Shown here: piece by piece, positions 26,763 to 35,560 of the stretch | How positions within the stretch are numbered: the stretch's first letter is position 1 | How the letters are laid out: the number at the start of each line of letters is the position of its first letter | DNA from: CAVTUU01 sp045804965 | Lineage (GTDB): Bacteria; Chloroflexota; Chloroflexia; Thermomicrobiales; UBA6265 | Assembly (NCBI GenBank): GCA_045804965.1 | Contig: JBJMMD010000009.1 | Location: 62,001 to 126,000, forward strand | Length of the DNA stretch: 64,000 nt | Direction: 5' to 3' | Position numbers and translations under genes: made by a program | The notes under the pieces: generated by a model | Seen by the model: the letters and a program-made list of their open reading frames with translations, nothing else | What the model was told of the DNA's origin: nothing | The model's database searches: none

Positions 26763-27497
26763 TCAGGCTGCTGCCAGTTCGTGCAATATCTCAGTTACTT
26801 TGTGTGGCATCGAGAGCATCGGCCAGTGGCCGGTGTCGAGCTCGTACATGCGCCAGGTGGGCGGCACGAATTGGGCGGAGCGGTCGGGGAAGAACGTCTT
26901 CAGATCGCGAAAGTCGTCGCAGGCGATGATGACCTTGCCGTAGTCGCCGCTCGCCGGTGCGTTGGTCAGCCGCAACGGTTGGGTGAAGGTGGCGAATGGC
27001 TGCGCAGTCGCGTGCCGGGCAAAGAACGCGAGCTCCGCGTCGCCAAGTCCTTTGATGCTCGCGCCCTCGCCAAGGTTGGATGGAACGGGCAGCTTCCATC
27101 CGTCGCCTTGGGTGTGGACCAGTTGTTCCTGTTCCGCCTTCCCTTCGGGCGAGTTGAAGTCGACCAGCGCCTCGCCATCCTCGAATGGCGCGCCATCGAG
27201 GTAGACCAAGTGCGCCAGGCGGTCCGGCACGCGATCCGCCACCCCAGTCACGACCATGCTGGAGTAGCTGTGGCCGACCAAGATGACGTCGGTCAGATCC
27301 TCATACCCGATCAGGTTGACGACGTCGGTGATGTGGGTCTCGAGGTCGATTTCAGGACGAGCGAGATGGACCCGATCGCCAAGACCGGTCAGCGTCGCCG
27401 GATAGACATCGTGTCCCCGTTCGCGCAACGGCCGGGCGACACCCTGCCACGCCCATCCTCCGAGCCAGGCGCCGCCGACAAGCACGTACGTTGCCAC
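26763..27497 (-). CDS. Alpha/beta hydrolase
   Basis: A 244-residue hydrolase of the esterase/hydroxynitrile-lyase-like group. The opening YVLVGGAWLGGWAWQGVA is the oxyanion strand and loop. The nucleophile S77 sits in VGHSYSSMV, where most relatives have GHSYGG. The base is in ELDTGHWPML near the end. It is cytoplasmic. The frame stays open far upstream to 27959, but GTG 27497 has GGAAGGAG just before it and starts at the first beta strand, so the longer versions are rejected. It would cleave an ester or amide of unknown nature. Confidence 0.85.
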   Translation of the reverse strand: MATYVLVGGAWLGGWAWQGVARPLRERGHDVYPATLTGLGDRVHLARPEIDLETHITDVVNLIGYEDLTDVILVGHSYSSMVVTGVADRVPDRLAHLVYLDGAPFEDGEALVDFNSPEGKAEQEQLVHTQGDGWKLPVPSNLGEGASIKGLGDAELAFFARHATAQPFATFTQPLRLTNAPASGDYGKVIIACDDFRDLKTFFPDRSAQFVPPTWRMYELDTGHWPMLSMPHKVTEILHELAAA

Positions 27498-27681
27498 TGT
27501 CGCTCCTTCCGTCCGCCTCACATCTTCTGATGTCATGATGCTGGCGATTCCTGCCACATCCTGGCAAGAACGCGGCAAGCGAGGATGGGCATCGTCAGGG
27601 TCGCGACGAACGGCTCGCACCAGTACTGAGGCGCCGGCCTCTCTCGCGCGGTGCGGGAGAGGCCGGGCGCGGAGGGTACCG

Positions 27682-30045
27682 TTACGGCGTCGGCGTTTCC
27701 GTCGCCGCAGCGGTTGGGGTCTCGGTTGGCGCGGGCGTGTCCGTCGGCGCTTGCGTCGGCACATCTGTTGGCGCCTGGGTCGGGACTTCGGTCGGCGCTT
27801 GCGTCGGTTCCTGGGTTGCGGCCTGGGTCGGCGATGCTTCTTGCGTCGGGACTTCGGTCGGCGTTTGTTCGGGCGTCGGCGTCTCGGTCGGCTTCTCCGC
27901 GCTGCTGGTGACCGTGATCGTGAACGTCGTTTGGGCGCGGCCGATCGGGCCGTCGCCACGGACCTTGGCTGTCGAAGGCGAAGTCTTCGGAACCGTGACG
28001 TTTGTGTTGACGCTTCCCGTGTTCGAGGTCAGCACCGTCTTGAGATCGGAGAAGCTGGAGCCGTTCTGCCAGCGAATGCGGACGTTTTCCTTCTTCGCGT
28101 AGCCGCGCAGCGATACTTGGATCGTATCACCCCGCTTGCCTGAAGTCGGAATCAACTTGATCCGCGGCACGACCTCGTATTGCACCGTGTCGGACTTGGC
28201 GAACGAAGGGCAAACCGCGCGGATCGTGTGGAACCCCTTCGTGTCGTACGGGACCTTGAGGGGTACGCTGGCATCGCCCAAGGAATTGGTGACCACCGAT
28301 GTCTTAGTCTCCCCATCCCACTGAATGTAGACCTTTGCGTTGTGTGGGAAATGGTTCACGTTGGCCGTGATCCAAATGTTGACGATCCCCCGGGTGCGGG
28401 ACAGCGTCACGCTCGGCGGCGTGATGTCTTGGAGATAATTCTGGACCACCCATCCGCCGGCGAGGGCATTGTTATACACGCCATACCAGCGGTAGCCGGT
28501 CGCAGCTACTGAGTTCGTGCTCACCTCGAGCACCGTTCCCGCGGGGTAGTAGCCGATGACCCGGTTTGGCAAGCCGGGGCTGCGCCGGACGTTGACGTAA
28601 TCGGTCGTGCGGACGGTGTCGCCCTTCTGGAACTTCGCGGCCGGCGGATTACCGATCGGGGCCGGGTCGAGATATTGGTCCATCACGTTCCCCGGGCCGA
28701 TGTCGGTCAGGATGTAATACCAGTTGACGCCGTTCACCTTCCGCGGCAGACCCGCAACCGCGCCGAGCGTTCCCGCCGGGCAGTATCCAACCTTCTCCGA
28801 ATTCAAATCCGGACCCCAGCGCAAATAGATGCTGTGGGTGGCCACGCAGTCGCCGGTGTGGAAGCGCACATCGCTCGGGAAGGGCGGCACGCTAAGATCT
28901 GCCGGGCTATCGGTCGAGGCGAGCACATTCGCGACCGACTGTCGGATTGCTGGGAGATCGGCATAGAGAAAGTCGCCTGGGCAGGTGCTCTGATTGACAT
29001 TGCGGTGGGAGGAGATCGTCGGCAGATTGGGCGCCTCGTGGAAATCCTTGCGCCCGAGCGGGTCGCGGTTCCGGGTCGCCCAGGCGACGATGGCCACGAT
29101 CGCGGCCTGGCAACTGGAGGTAATGTCCTGCACGGCGAAGTTACCGAGCGTGCCGATGCCGGACGAGCCGTACGCGTACTGGAAGGCGTGCCCGCCGACC
29201 ACGTTCTCGCCGCCGACCCGGCCTTCGTAGACGTTGCCATAGTGATCAACGAGGTAGTTGTACCCAATGTCGCCCCATTCCTGGGTGACCGCGTGGTAGT
29301 AGTAAATTGAGCGCACTTCGGCTGCGGCGCCGGGACCGTTACCGTAGCCGTTGAAGGTGTCGGTGTGGTGAATGATGGCGTGCTCGACCAGCTGATATTC
29401 CTTCGGCCAGATCTCGCCCCACTGATCGAACCGCAACGAATTGTCCGCGCCCCAACCCGCGCGCGAAATCACCGTGGGCTTCTTCAGCGTCGGCAAGCTG
29501 GCCGGGCTAATGGGATTTGGCCCGTTGGTGGCGTCGATATAGGTAAGGGCAAACCCGGGGACCGGCGTCGCGTTGCCGTTGCCATCGAGTGTGCGGTAGC
29601 GGATATGCGTGGTGCCGCTGGTGAAGACGAGGCCGGTGAAGTAACGGCCGGTGGGAGATATGCCACGCTCTTCGACCGAGGCGTAGACGGTGATTGGACT
29701 GCTGAAGTTCTTGCCGTCTTCACTGAAGCTGAGCTCGACCGCGGGCCAGGTCCCGACGCTGGCGGGCCAGTGGGCGCCAACGGCGAAGAACGTGAACTCG
29801 GCGGCGACGATCTGGCCCTTGGCGAGGGCAGAAGCGGAAAGGCCGCCGACTTCGTCCGCCTCGAACCAGTCCTTCGCCTTCGTTTCGCCGGCGCTCTGCG
29901 CGGTGGCCGGCAGCGCGCTCGCCGCGATGCCTCCGGCGGCGGCGAACGCGGCCACCCCCGCGGCCGCTTTCAGCAGGACACGCCGGTTGGTGACCCACTT
30001 TCCTGAATCGGGCTCACTCGCATCGTCAAATTCCTGATCGCCCAT
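27682..30045 (-). CDS. Tat-exported N-acetylmuramoyl-L-alanine amidase (PGRP type)
   Basis: A 787-residue exported enzyme that cuts peptide stems off peptidoglycan. A twin-arginine signal (NRRVLLKAAAGVAAF) covers about 20-55. The amidase/PGRP domain (about 205-370) shows zinc ligands in AIIHHTDTF and SSHRNVNQSTCPGD. Two SH3-like segments follow, each with a VNWYYI or YRWYGVY core, then immunoglobulin-like repeats. A Pro/Thr tail built from 4-residue units (PTEVPTQAPTDVPTQ) ends the protein. ATG 30045 follows GGAGGGAAGAGG. The tail resembles wall-spanning stalks. Confidence 0.88.
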   Translation of the reverse strand: MGDQEFDDASEPDSGKWVTNRRVLLKAAAGVAAFAAAGGIAASALPATAQSAGETKAKDWFEADEVGGLSASALAKGQIVAAEFTFFAVGAHWPASVGTWPAVELSFSEDGKNFSSPITVYASVEERGISPTGRYFTGLVFTSGTTHIRYRTLDGNGNATPVPGFALTYIDATNGPNPISPASLPTLKKPTVISRAGWGADNSLRFDQWGEIWPKEYQLVEHAIIHHTDTFNGYGNGPGAAAEVRSIYYYHAVTQEWGDIGYNYLVDHYGNVYEGRVGGENVVGGHAFQYAYGSSGIGTLGNFAVQDITSSCQAAIVAIVAWATRNRDPLGRKDFHEAPNLPTISSHRNVNQSTCPGDFLYADLPAIRQSVANVLASTDSPADLSVPPFPSDVRFHTGDCVATHSIYLRWGPDLNSEKVGYCPAGTLGAVAGLPRKVNGVNWYYILTDIGPGNVMDQYLDPAPIGNPPAAKFQKGDTVRTTDYVNVRRSPGLPNRVIGYYPAGTVLEVSTNSVAATGYRWYGVYNNALAGGWVVQNYLQDITPPSVTLSRTRGIVNIWITANVNHFPHNAKVYIQWDGETKTSVVTNSLGDASVPLKVPYDTKGFHTIRAVCPSFAKSDTVQYEVVPRIKLIPTSGKRGDTIQVSLRGYAKKENVRIRWQNGSSFSDLKTVLTSNTGSVNTNVTVPKTSPSTAKVRGDGPIGRAQTTFTITVTSSAEKPTETPTPEQTPTEVPTQEASPTQAATQEPTQAPTEVPTQAPTDVPTQAPTDTPAPTETPTAAATETPTP
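27690..27895. repeat. Low-complexity Pro/Thr repeat tract in the amidase gene
   Basis: About 200 bases at the 3' end of the amidase gene consist of degenerate 12-base units of the GGCGCTTGCGTC/GGGACTTCGGTC kind, coding for P-T-x-x steps. Such tracts change length by slippage, so the tail length may vary between strains. Confidence 0.75.
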
Positions 30046-30095
30046 GGTCCTCTTCCCTCCCGCAAGACTGGATCCGCCTGCCGAATACATCACGT

Positions 30096-30119
30096 CGATT
30101 CCCGCCCTCGCGGGAATCG
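30096..30119. repeat. Perfect 10-bp hairpin
   Basis: CGATTCCCGC and GCGGGAATCG pair around a CCTC loop. It sits in the leader upstream of the amidase gene and downstream of nothing obvious, so a REP-type element or an attenuating hairpin are both possible. Confidence 0.6.
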
Positions 30120-30290
30120 GTCGGCACTGTGTCGCAAGCCGGCGGGTAATGGTGTCGGTGCGAATAGTAAACCGGATTCGTCCCCAAGGTGAAAACCCGG
30201 CTCCCGCCCATCCGTCTCAGGACCTCCGTCCCATGCCTCTCTGTCAATAACGCGGGAGCGGGTCAGGACGGTTCGCAGCAGCGATTGCCG

Positions 30291-31949
30291 TCATCCCAGC
30301 AACCGCACGACGACAGTCGTCCATGGACCGGCGATCGGAACATCAACCGAAATGCCGGCCGCCGTCGGTTGAGCGCTCAGGTCACGCAGGGTCGGTTCTT
30401 CGGGCGAGATGACGAATGCGCGGACGATCGAGGAGGTAGTGGGGAGGTCGAGGGTGATCGTTTCCGGATCCCGGGACCCTGGGGTTCGTGGCGCGTTCCA
30501 GCGGTCATCGGATTGGCCGCGAAAGTCGACCAGATGGACAATGCGCTCGCTCGCGGTCGTGCGAGCAATCAGCCAAATCTTGCCGGCGATGGCGGAGGTG
30601 GTCACCATAGTATGGTCGATCGCGAAGTCCCAATCGACGACGGTGGGCATCGTCAGCCATTCTTCATAACGGACGAGATAGTCGTAGTACGCCCGCAGGC
30701 GCGGGACGAACTCATCCCGAAGCGTCCCGAACTTCGGATAGTAAGGGTCGCAGAGGATGCCGTTGCGCTCTCCGAGCAAGAGGTGGAATCCACCCGAAGA
30801 AGCGATCACCGCCGTGGCGAGCAGCGCCGCCGCTTCCGATTCGGGCGCGTGCGGTTCCTCAAGGAACGGCGCGAGATACGCGGCCAGGATCACCTGTTGC
30901 CCGCGGCCGAGCCGTTTCGCGTCCTGGATCAAGCGGCGGAGATCGGCGTACGCCTCATCCGGCGGCCAGACTTCGATGTAGATGGCGTCCTGGGTGGTCG
31001 GCGCCACCGTTGCGATCGGCCAGTTCTCGACCGCGTTGAAGATCACCCCGGCACTCGGCTTTTCTCGTCGGACGGCTTCTCTGGCGGCATCGATCAGGAG
31101 TGGGAAATCGCGGGCGAGATCGCGGCTCTCGCACGTCCGCGTCCAGACCGTTCCCTTCGGAAACCCGTATTGATCGAGATGGATGCCGTCGAAATCGAGG
31201 ACGCGGATCGTTTCCGCGAACTCATTGACGATCATCGCCGTCCACGGGCTCTCCGGCGCGATATCCATGATGAAGAAGAGCTCAGCCAGGCTGTACGGCT
31301 TGCCGTCTTTGTCGACGAGCACCAGCTCGGGATGGGCTTCAGTATATTCCGGTTCCGCGCCATAGACCGCGCCGTAGGCAAAGGCCGCCGCCCCGATCCT
31401 TTGCATGGCCGAAATCGAATCGCGCACCACCTGCAAGGAAATCCGGCGCCCGAGGGCGTCAGTGAAATCGTCCTCGGGCGGCAAGAGGCAGTAATGCCGC
31501 CACATCCAGTCGTAGAACTGGACTACGTTGAGATGGAAACGGCGGAGCGAGGCCGCGGCCGCCTCGATCGCCGCCGAATCCATGTTCGGTCCAAACGAGG
31601 AAAGAAACCCGTAGCGCGGTGCCTGCGACCACCTATCGAGTACATCGAACGCGCCGCTCGCGGTTGCGACCACTTCGCCTCCGCCGTCGCCGAGGTGGAC
31701 ATCAATGCCGTAGCCGCGCATTGGGTCAGCGGGCGGGACGTAAGTAACTGTGCGATGGGCGATCTCCCCTTGCTGCAACGCTACAGGAATCGCTTGCTTA
31801 TCGATCACTGTCTCGAGTTGGCAAAACGAGACGACAAGCGTGCCGGCAAAGGGAGTGTCATCCGTGTTTTCGACTGAGATGATGATCTCGACCGGCTCGC
31901 TTGGGACATACATCGATTTGTTCGGCACGACATCGACAATCTGCCGCAC
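30291..31949 (-). CDS. Glycoside hydrolase family 66 (dextranase/CITase-like)
   Basis: A 552-residue enzyme. An N-terminal immunoglobulin-like domain (about 1-105) is followed by the catalytic barrel. The nucleophile is D259 in FDGIHLDQYG and the acid/base E326 in YIEVW, the GH66 pattern. GH66 enzymes cut alpha-1,6-glucan (dextran) or make cyclic isomalto-oligosaccharides. No signal peptide is seen, so it acts in the cytoplasm on imported sugars. At 552 residues it is shorter than secreted dextranases because it lacks carbohydrate-binding modules. It is the last gene of a locus with two sugar permeases, a binding protein and a ROK regulator. Confidence 0.85.
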   Translation of the reverse strand: MRQIVDVVPNKSMYVPSEPVEIIISVENTDDTPFAGTLVVSFCQLETVIDKQAIPVALQQGEIAHRTVTYVPPADPMRGYGIDVHLGDGGGEVVATASGAFDVLDRWSQAPRYGFLSSFGPNMDSAAIEAAAASLRRFHLNVVQFYDWMWRHYCLLPPEDDFTDALGRRISLQVVRDSISAMQRIGAAAFAYGAVYGAEPEYTEAHPELVLVDKDGKPYSLAELFFIMDIAPESPWTAMIVNEFAETIRVLDFDGIHLDQYGFPKGTVWTRTCESRDLARDFPLLIDAAREAVRREKPSAGVIFNAVENWPIATVAPTTQDAIYIEVWPPDEAYADLRRLIQDAKRLGRGQQVILAAYLAPFLEEPHAPESEAAALLATAVIASSGGFHLLLGERNGILCDPYYPKFGTLRDEFVPRLRAYYDYLVRYEEWLTMPTVVDWDFAIDHTMVTTSAIAGKIWLIARTTASERIVHLVDFRGQSDDRWNAPRTPGSRDPETITLDLPTTSSIVRAFVISPEEPTLRDLSAQPTAAGISVDVPIAGPWTTVVVRLLG

Positions 31950-32044
31950 GTTTTGATTCCTTTTCGATAGACGACCCTACGCGGCTGCGCCGCGTGCCCG
32001 GAGCCAGAGCCCCGGGCTGCGTGTCCCGACTCCATGTTGCCCGC

Positions 32045-32878
32045 TCACCCCTTGATCGCGCCGCTCATGACGCCGCGGATGAATTGGCGCTGGAACATGA
32101 TGAAGATCAGGATCGTGGGCAGGACGGCGAAGGTGGAGGCGGCGAAGACGAGGCCCCATTCGGTGCCGTGCGCTTGTTGGAAGAGGCGAATGGCGATCGG
32201 CAGGGTGTAGAGCCGCGAGTCACTGATCGAGGTGAGCGCCCAAGTGAATTCATCCCATGAGCTGAGAAAGGAAAAGATCGCGACCGCAGCCAGGGCCGGA
32301 CGCGCCAGCGGCAGGGCGATGTCCCAGAAGGTACGGAACGGTCCCGCGCCGTCGGTCACCGCCGCATCGAAGAGATCTTGCGGAATCTCCTCGAAGAATC
32401 CTCGCAACAGAAACATATTGAATGGCGCCGCCGCCGAGTAGACAAGAATCAGCCCCTGGCGGCTGTTCAGCAAATGAAGATCTCTCGCCAACACGAATTG
32501 CGGGATCAAGAGCACCAGGGTCGGCACCATCAACGTGCCGAGCATGAGATAGAAGAGGCCATCGCGGCCGGGGAACTCGAAGCGGGCAAACGCGTAGGCG
32601 AGGGTCGACGAGAGGAACAGAGTGATTGTGGTCGCCGCAATGGCGACGATCGCGCTGTTCAGGAAATAGCGGCCGAAGTGGTTGCTACCGAGCGCGTGCC
32701 GGTAGTTGTCAAGCGTGGGATGTTTCGGGATGAAAGTCGGCGGCAGCTCAAGCACGAACGCGTGCGGTTTGAACGAGGTGCCGACCATGTAGAGAAACGG
32801 AGTCAATAACACGAACGCGCCCACGATTAGGATGACATGCCGGGACACACTCCACCAGCGGGGAGTTCTGACGTTCAT
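32045..32878 (-). CDS. Sugar ABC permease, MalG-type
   Basis: A 277-residue membrane protein with six helices. The EAA loop is recognisable as ELFEEIPQDLFDAAVTDGAG in sense (residues FFEEIPQDLFDAA), the point of contact with the ATPase. It starts at ATG 32878, one base after the stop of the MalF-type permease gene (TGAGATG). The frame is open further upstream to 32992 but that part lies inside the neighbour. No sugar ATPase gene is in the locus, so it must share one (MsmK type) encoded elsewhere. Confidence 0.92.
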   Translation of the reverse strand: MNVRTPRWWSVSRHVILIVGAFVLLTPFLYMVGTSFKPHAFVLELPPTFIPKHPTLDNYRHALGSNHFGRYFLNSAIVAIAATTITLFLSSTLAYAFARFEFPGRDGLFYLMLGTLMVPTLVLLIPQFVLARDLHLLNSRQGLILVYSAAAPFNMFLLRGFFEEIPQDLFDAAVTDGAGPFRTFWDIALPLARPALAAVAIFSFLSSWDEFTWALTSISDSRLYTLPIAIRLFQQAHGTEWGLVFAASTFAVLPTILIFIMFQRQFIRGVMSGAIKG

Positions 32879-32879
32879 C

Positions 32880-33827
32880 TCAATACTCCACGCGCCGCTT
32901 GAGCAAGCGAATTTGCAGGACGCTGAGCGTGAAGACCATTGCCGCGAGCAAGTAAGAAATGGCCGAGCCATACCCCAGATCGAGGAATTCAAACGCGTTG
33001 GAATACATGTAGGTGAGGATGACGTCGGTGCGGTGGAGCGGTTTGCCGCCGGTCATGACATAGACCGAGATGAACACCTGAAACGCACCGATGGTGAGGA
33101 TGACCATCACGAAGAGGAGCGTGTTGCGGAGGAGCGGGATCGTGACGTCGCGCAGCCGCCGCCAGGCGCCGGCGCCGTCGACGGCGGCAGCTTCGTGCAA
33201 GCTTTGCGGAATCGTTTGCAGCCCGGCCAGGAAGATGACCATCGTCCAGCCGACGCCCTTCCAAATGCCGAGCGAGGCGATGGCGATCTTGGCCGGCAGC
33301 GGTTCCCGCAACCAAGCGATGTTGCGATCGATCACGTGCAGGTTGTCGTGCATGACCCAGTTGACGAGCCCGGCCTGGCTGTTGAACAGGAACGTAAAGA
33401 CGAGCGACACGACGACCCACGAGGTCACCACAGGGATGTAATAGACCGTGCGATAGACCGCCCGCGCCCGCAGCGGTCCATCGAGCAGGAGGGCGATCGC
33501 CAGGCCGATGATCATCTGGCCGGGGACAGTGACGACGACATAGAAGAGCGTGTTGCGAAACGCCATCCAGAAGATGGGATCTGTCAGGGCCCGGTGATAA
33601 TTGTCGAATCCGACGAATCGGCTCGGCTTGATCAGGTTCCACTCGTAGAAGCTCATCCGGAACGCGGAGAGGAGCGGATAGAGCGTCCAAACGACGAAGA
33701 GCGCAACCGCCGGGAGCATGAAGAGATAGGCCGGCAGAGCCTTCCGAAAGGCCGATGGCCTGCGCCTAGTTTGCTTGATCGCGCCGGACGCCGCAGTAGT
33801 CAACGGCGGTACGGACTGGGTTTGCAC
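32880..33827 (-). CDS. Sugar ABC permease, MalF-type
   Basis: A 315-residue membrane protein with six helices. The first helix (about 29-50, PAYLFMLPAVALFVVWTLYP) is typical of the MalF/UgpA group. The EAA loop contains IPQSLHEAAAVDGAGAWRRL. It is immediately upstream of the MalG-type gene and about 295 bases downstream of the binding-protein gene, with repeats in the gap. Confidence 0.92.
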   Translation of the reverse strand: MQTQSVPPLTTAASGAIKQTRRRPSAFRKALPAYLFMLPAVALFVVWTLYPLLSAFRMSFYEWNLIKPSRFVGFDNYHRALTDPIFWMAFRNTLFYVVVTVPGQMIIGLAIALLLDGPLRARAVYRTVYYIPVVTSWVVVSLVFTFLFNSQAGLVNWVMHDNLHVIDRNIAWLREPLPAKIAIASLGIWKGVGWTMVIFLAGLQTIPQSLHEAAAVDGAGAWRRLRDVTIPLLRNTLLFVMVILTIGAFQVFISVYVMTGGKPLHRTDVILTYMYSNAFEFLDLGYGSAISYLLAAMVFTLSVLQIRLLKRRVEY

Positions 33828-34121
33828 GAAACGGTGTCTCCCTTAGAGTCCCCTGCCGGAAGTTATCACAGTGAGGAACCTACGCGGCTGCGCCGCGCGG
33901 GCCTAAAGCACCCAGAGGGTACCCGTGCGCTCAACCTGAGCGCCCCATGAAGGGGCTGAAAATCGCATCGTTCACGTTCGATCGCGCCACGATGGTGCGA
34001 AATCGTTTCGTGAGCCGGCTTCAGCCGGCGGGCGAGTTGAGCGCACAGGGCTAAAGTTCCCGCGCATCGGCGCGAAGCGTCGATAGTGGTAGCGGAGCGA
34101 TCATCGCGCTCCTCAAAGACA
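33828..34121. repeat. Repeat-rich gap inside the sugar operon
   Basis: No gene is visible. It contains CTACGCGGCTGCGCCGCG (33879-33896), which recurs at 31978-31995 just downstream of the same operon, and a partial family C copy (near 33940-33965). The hairpins could lower transcription from the binding protein gene into the permease genes, a common way to make more binding protein than permease. Confidence 0.55.
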
Positions 34122-35420
34122 CTACTGCTTGTACTTCGCCAGCAGCTCGTCGACCGCGCCAGCGGCATCGTCGAGGGCAGCTTGCGCTTCGGCTTCGCCG
34201 GTGATGACCTGGGTGACAGCATTGCCGATCGCCTCGTCGATCTTTGGCCAGGCCGGGCTCGGCGTGCGGGGCTGAGCCGTTTGTAGCTGCGTTTGGAAGA
34301 CTGGGAAGTAGGCCGGAACATCGGAGCTGCTGCCAAGCTCCTTCAGCACCGACATCTGCCCGGTCGGGGCGAAGTCGAGCTGCGCGGGCTGGCTGGTGAT
34401 GAACTGCATGAAGGCGAGCGCAGCGTCCTTGCTCTTGCTCGAATCGAAGAGGACGATGTCTTCGCCACCGACCACGGAAACACTGCCGCCTGGTCCTTTC
34501 GGGAACGGGCTGAGGTCGAACTTGAAGTCGGGATACTGGGCGGCAAAGATCGCCGGCATCCAGGGGCCGTCGACGATCATCGCCACGTTGCCCTTGGCCA
34601 ATTCTTCACTGGTGGCGACGCCGGCGTCGCGGATCGTCGGCGAGATGAGACCGGCATCGAGCCATTGCTTGAGCAAGTTGACCGCGCCCACAGTTGCCTT
34701 GCTGTTCAGGTGGCCGGTCGCGACCGTGTACTTGTCGTCGGTGATCGCGCCGCCGTTGCTCCAAATCCAGGGGAGCACGTTCCAGGCGCCGGTGCCGCCC
34801 TCGGAGAAGCCCGTCACGCCGTCCTTGCCGAGCCCCTTCACCTTTTCCGCCGCCGCTTGGAACTCGTCAAACGTGGCCGGCGGGGCGGTGATGCCTGCCT
34901 CTTCCAGGAGAGCCGGGTTGTAGAAAAGGAGCCGAGTGTTGGTGTCAAGCGGCAGACCGTAGTAGTGGCCCTGGAATGAATTGGTAGCCAATGTGCCGGG
35001 ATAGAACTGCTGGGAGTAGGTCGCGAAATCGGGGATGAGCCCGTCCACGGCGGCGAGACCGCCGAGTTCGGCAAATTCCGGCACCTGGACGATGTCCATG
35101 CGCGCGATGTCGGGCGCTTCACCACCGGCTACGGCGGCCAGCAGCTTCGCACGCATGTCGGAGTCAGGAATCGCCTGCGCGTTGATCTTGACGTTCGGGT
35201 AGAGCGCGTTGAAGGCCGGAATGACCTTGGTCGTCAGCACCTCGTACTCCGGGCTGACGGTGTTGTAGGTTGCCCAGAATTTTACTGTGCCGGAAAGGGA
35301 CGTGTTCGCTTCGGGAGTGCCCTGCGCGAACGCACCGAGCCGGGGAGCGAGCGTAAGACCACACGCAGCCGCAGCCGAGCCACGAAGGAACATTCGTCGG
35401 TTCATTGTGCGTCGAAACAT
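34122..35420 (-). CDS. Sugar-binding protein of an ABC importer (family 1)
   Basis: A 432-residue exported binding protein. The N-terminus MNRRMFLRGSAAAACGLTLA carries a twin-arginine-like motif and a Cys in a lipobox-like setting, then a short linker. The body is the SBP family 1 fold: VKFWATYNTVSPEYEVL, then YGLPLDTNTRLLFYNPALLE, and GDGPW-like VDGPWMPAIFAAQYPD. It captures a sugar, probably an isomalto-oligosaccharide given the GH66 gene, and delivers it to the two permeases. ATG 35420 follows AGAGGAAC. Confidence 0.92.
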   Translation of the reverse strand: MFRRTMNRRMFLRGSAAAACGLTLAPRLGAFAQGTPEANTSLSGTVKFWATYNTVSPEYEVLTTKVIPAFNALYPNVKINAQAIPDSDMRAKLLAAVAGGEAPDIARMDIVQVPEFAELGGLAAVDGLIPDFATYSQQFYPGTLATNSFQGHYYGLPLDTNTRLLFYNPALLEEAGITAPPATFDEFQAAAEKVKGLGKDGVTGFSEGGTGAWNVLPWIWSNGGAITDDKYTVATGHLNSKATVGAVNLLKQWLDAGLISPTIRDAGVATSEELAKGNVAMIVDGPWMPAIFAAQYPDFKFDLSPFPKGPGGSVSVVGGEDIVLFDSSKSKDAALAFMQFITSQPAQLDFAPTGQMSVLKELGSSSDVPAYFPVFQTQLQTAQPRTPSPAWPKIDEAIGNAVTQVITGEAEAQAALDDAAGAVDELLAKYKQ

Positions 35421-35560
35421 GGTTTGTTCCTCTTCTTCAAGAGAGATGCGGACAAGCGACAGTGCAAGCCGGTAAGTGGGTCATTTGAACATGCCTCGCG
35501 CGACGTGCTGATTCCTCCTTTCGCATCTGCTCGACCGAAGTCAGCAAGTACCCGGTGTTG

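Noticed and set aside
27690..27895. Short regular units that could suggest a CRISPR array
   Set aside because: The 12-base units are contiguous, without spacers, and encode a Pro/Thr stalk in frame.
27498..27959. N-terminal extension of the alpha/beta hydrolase by about 154 residues
   Set aside because: That part is Arg/Pro low complexity, antisense to the amidase tail repeat; the hydrolase fold starts at GTG 27497 behind a strong ribosome site.
30189..31877. Long open frame (562 codons) on the plus strand over the GH66 gene
   Set aside because: Its translation is Arg/Asp/Glu-rich with no domain; the opposite frame has the full GH66 motifs.
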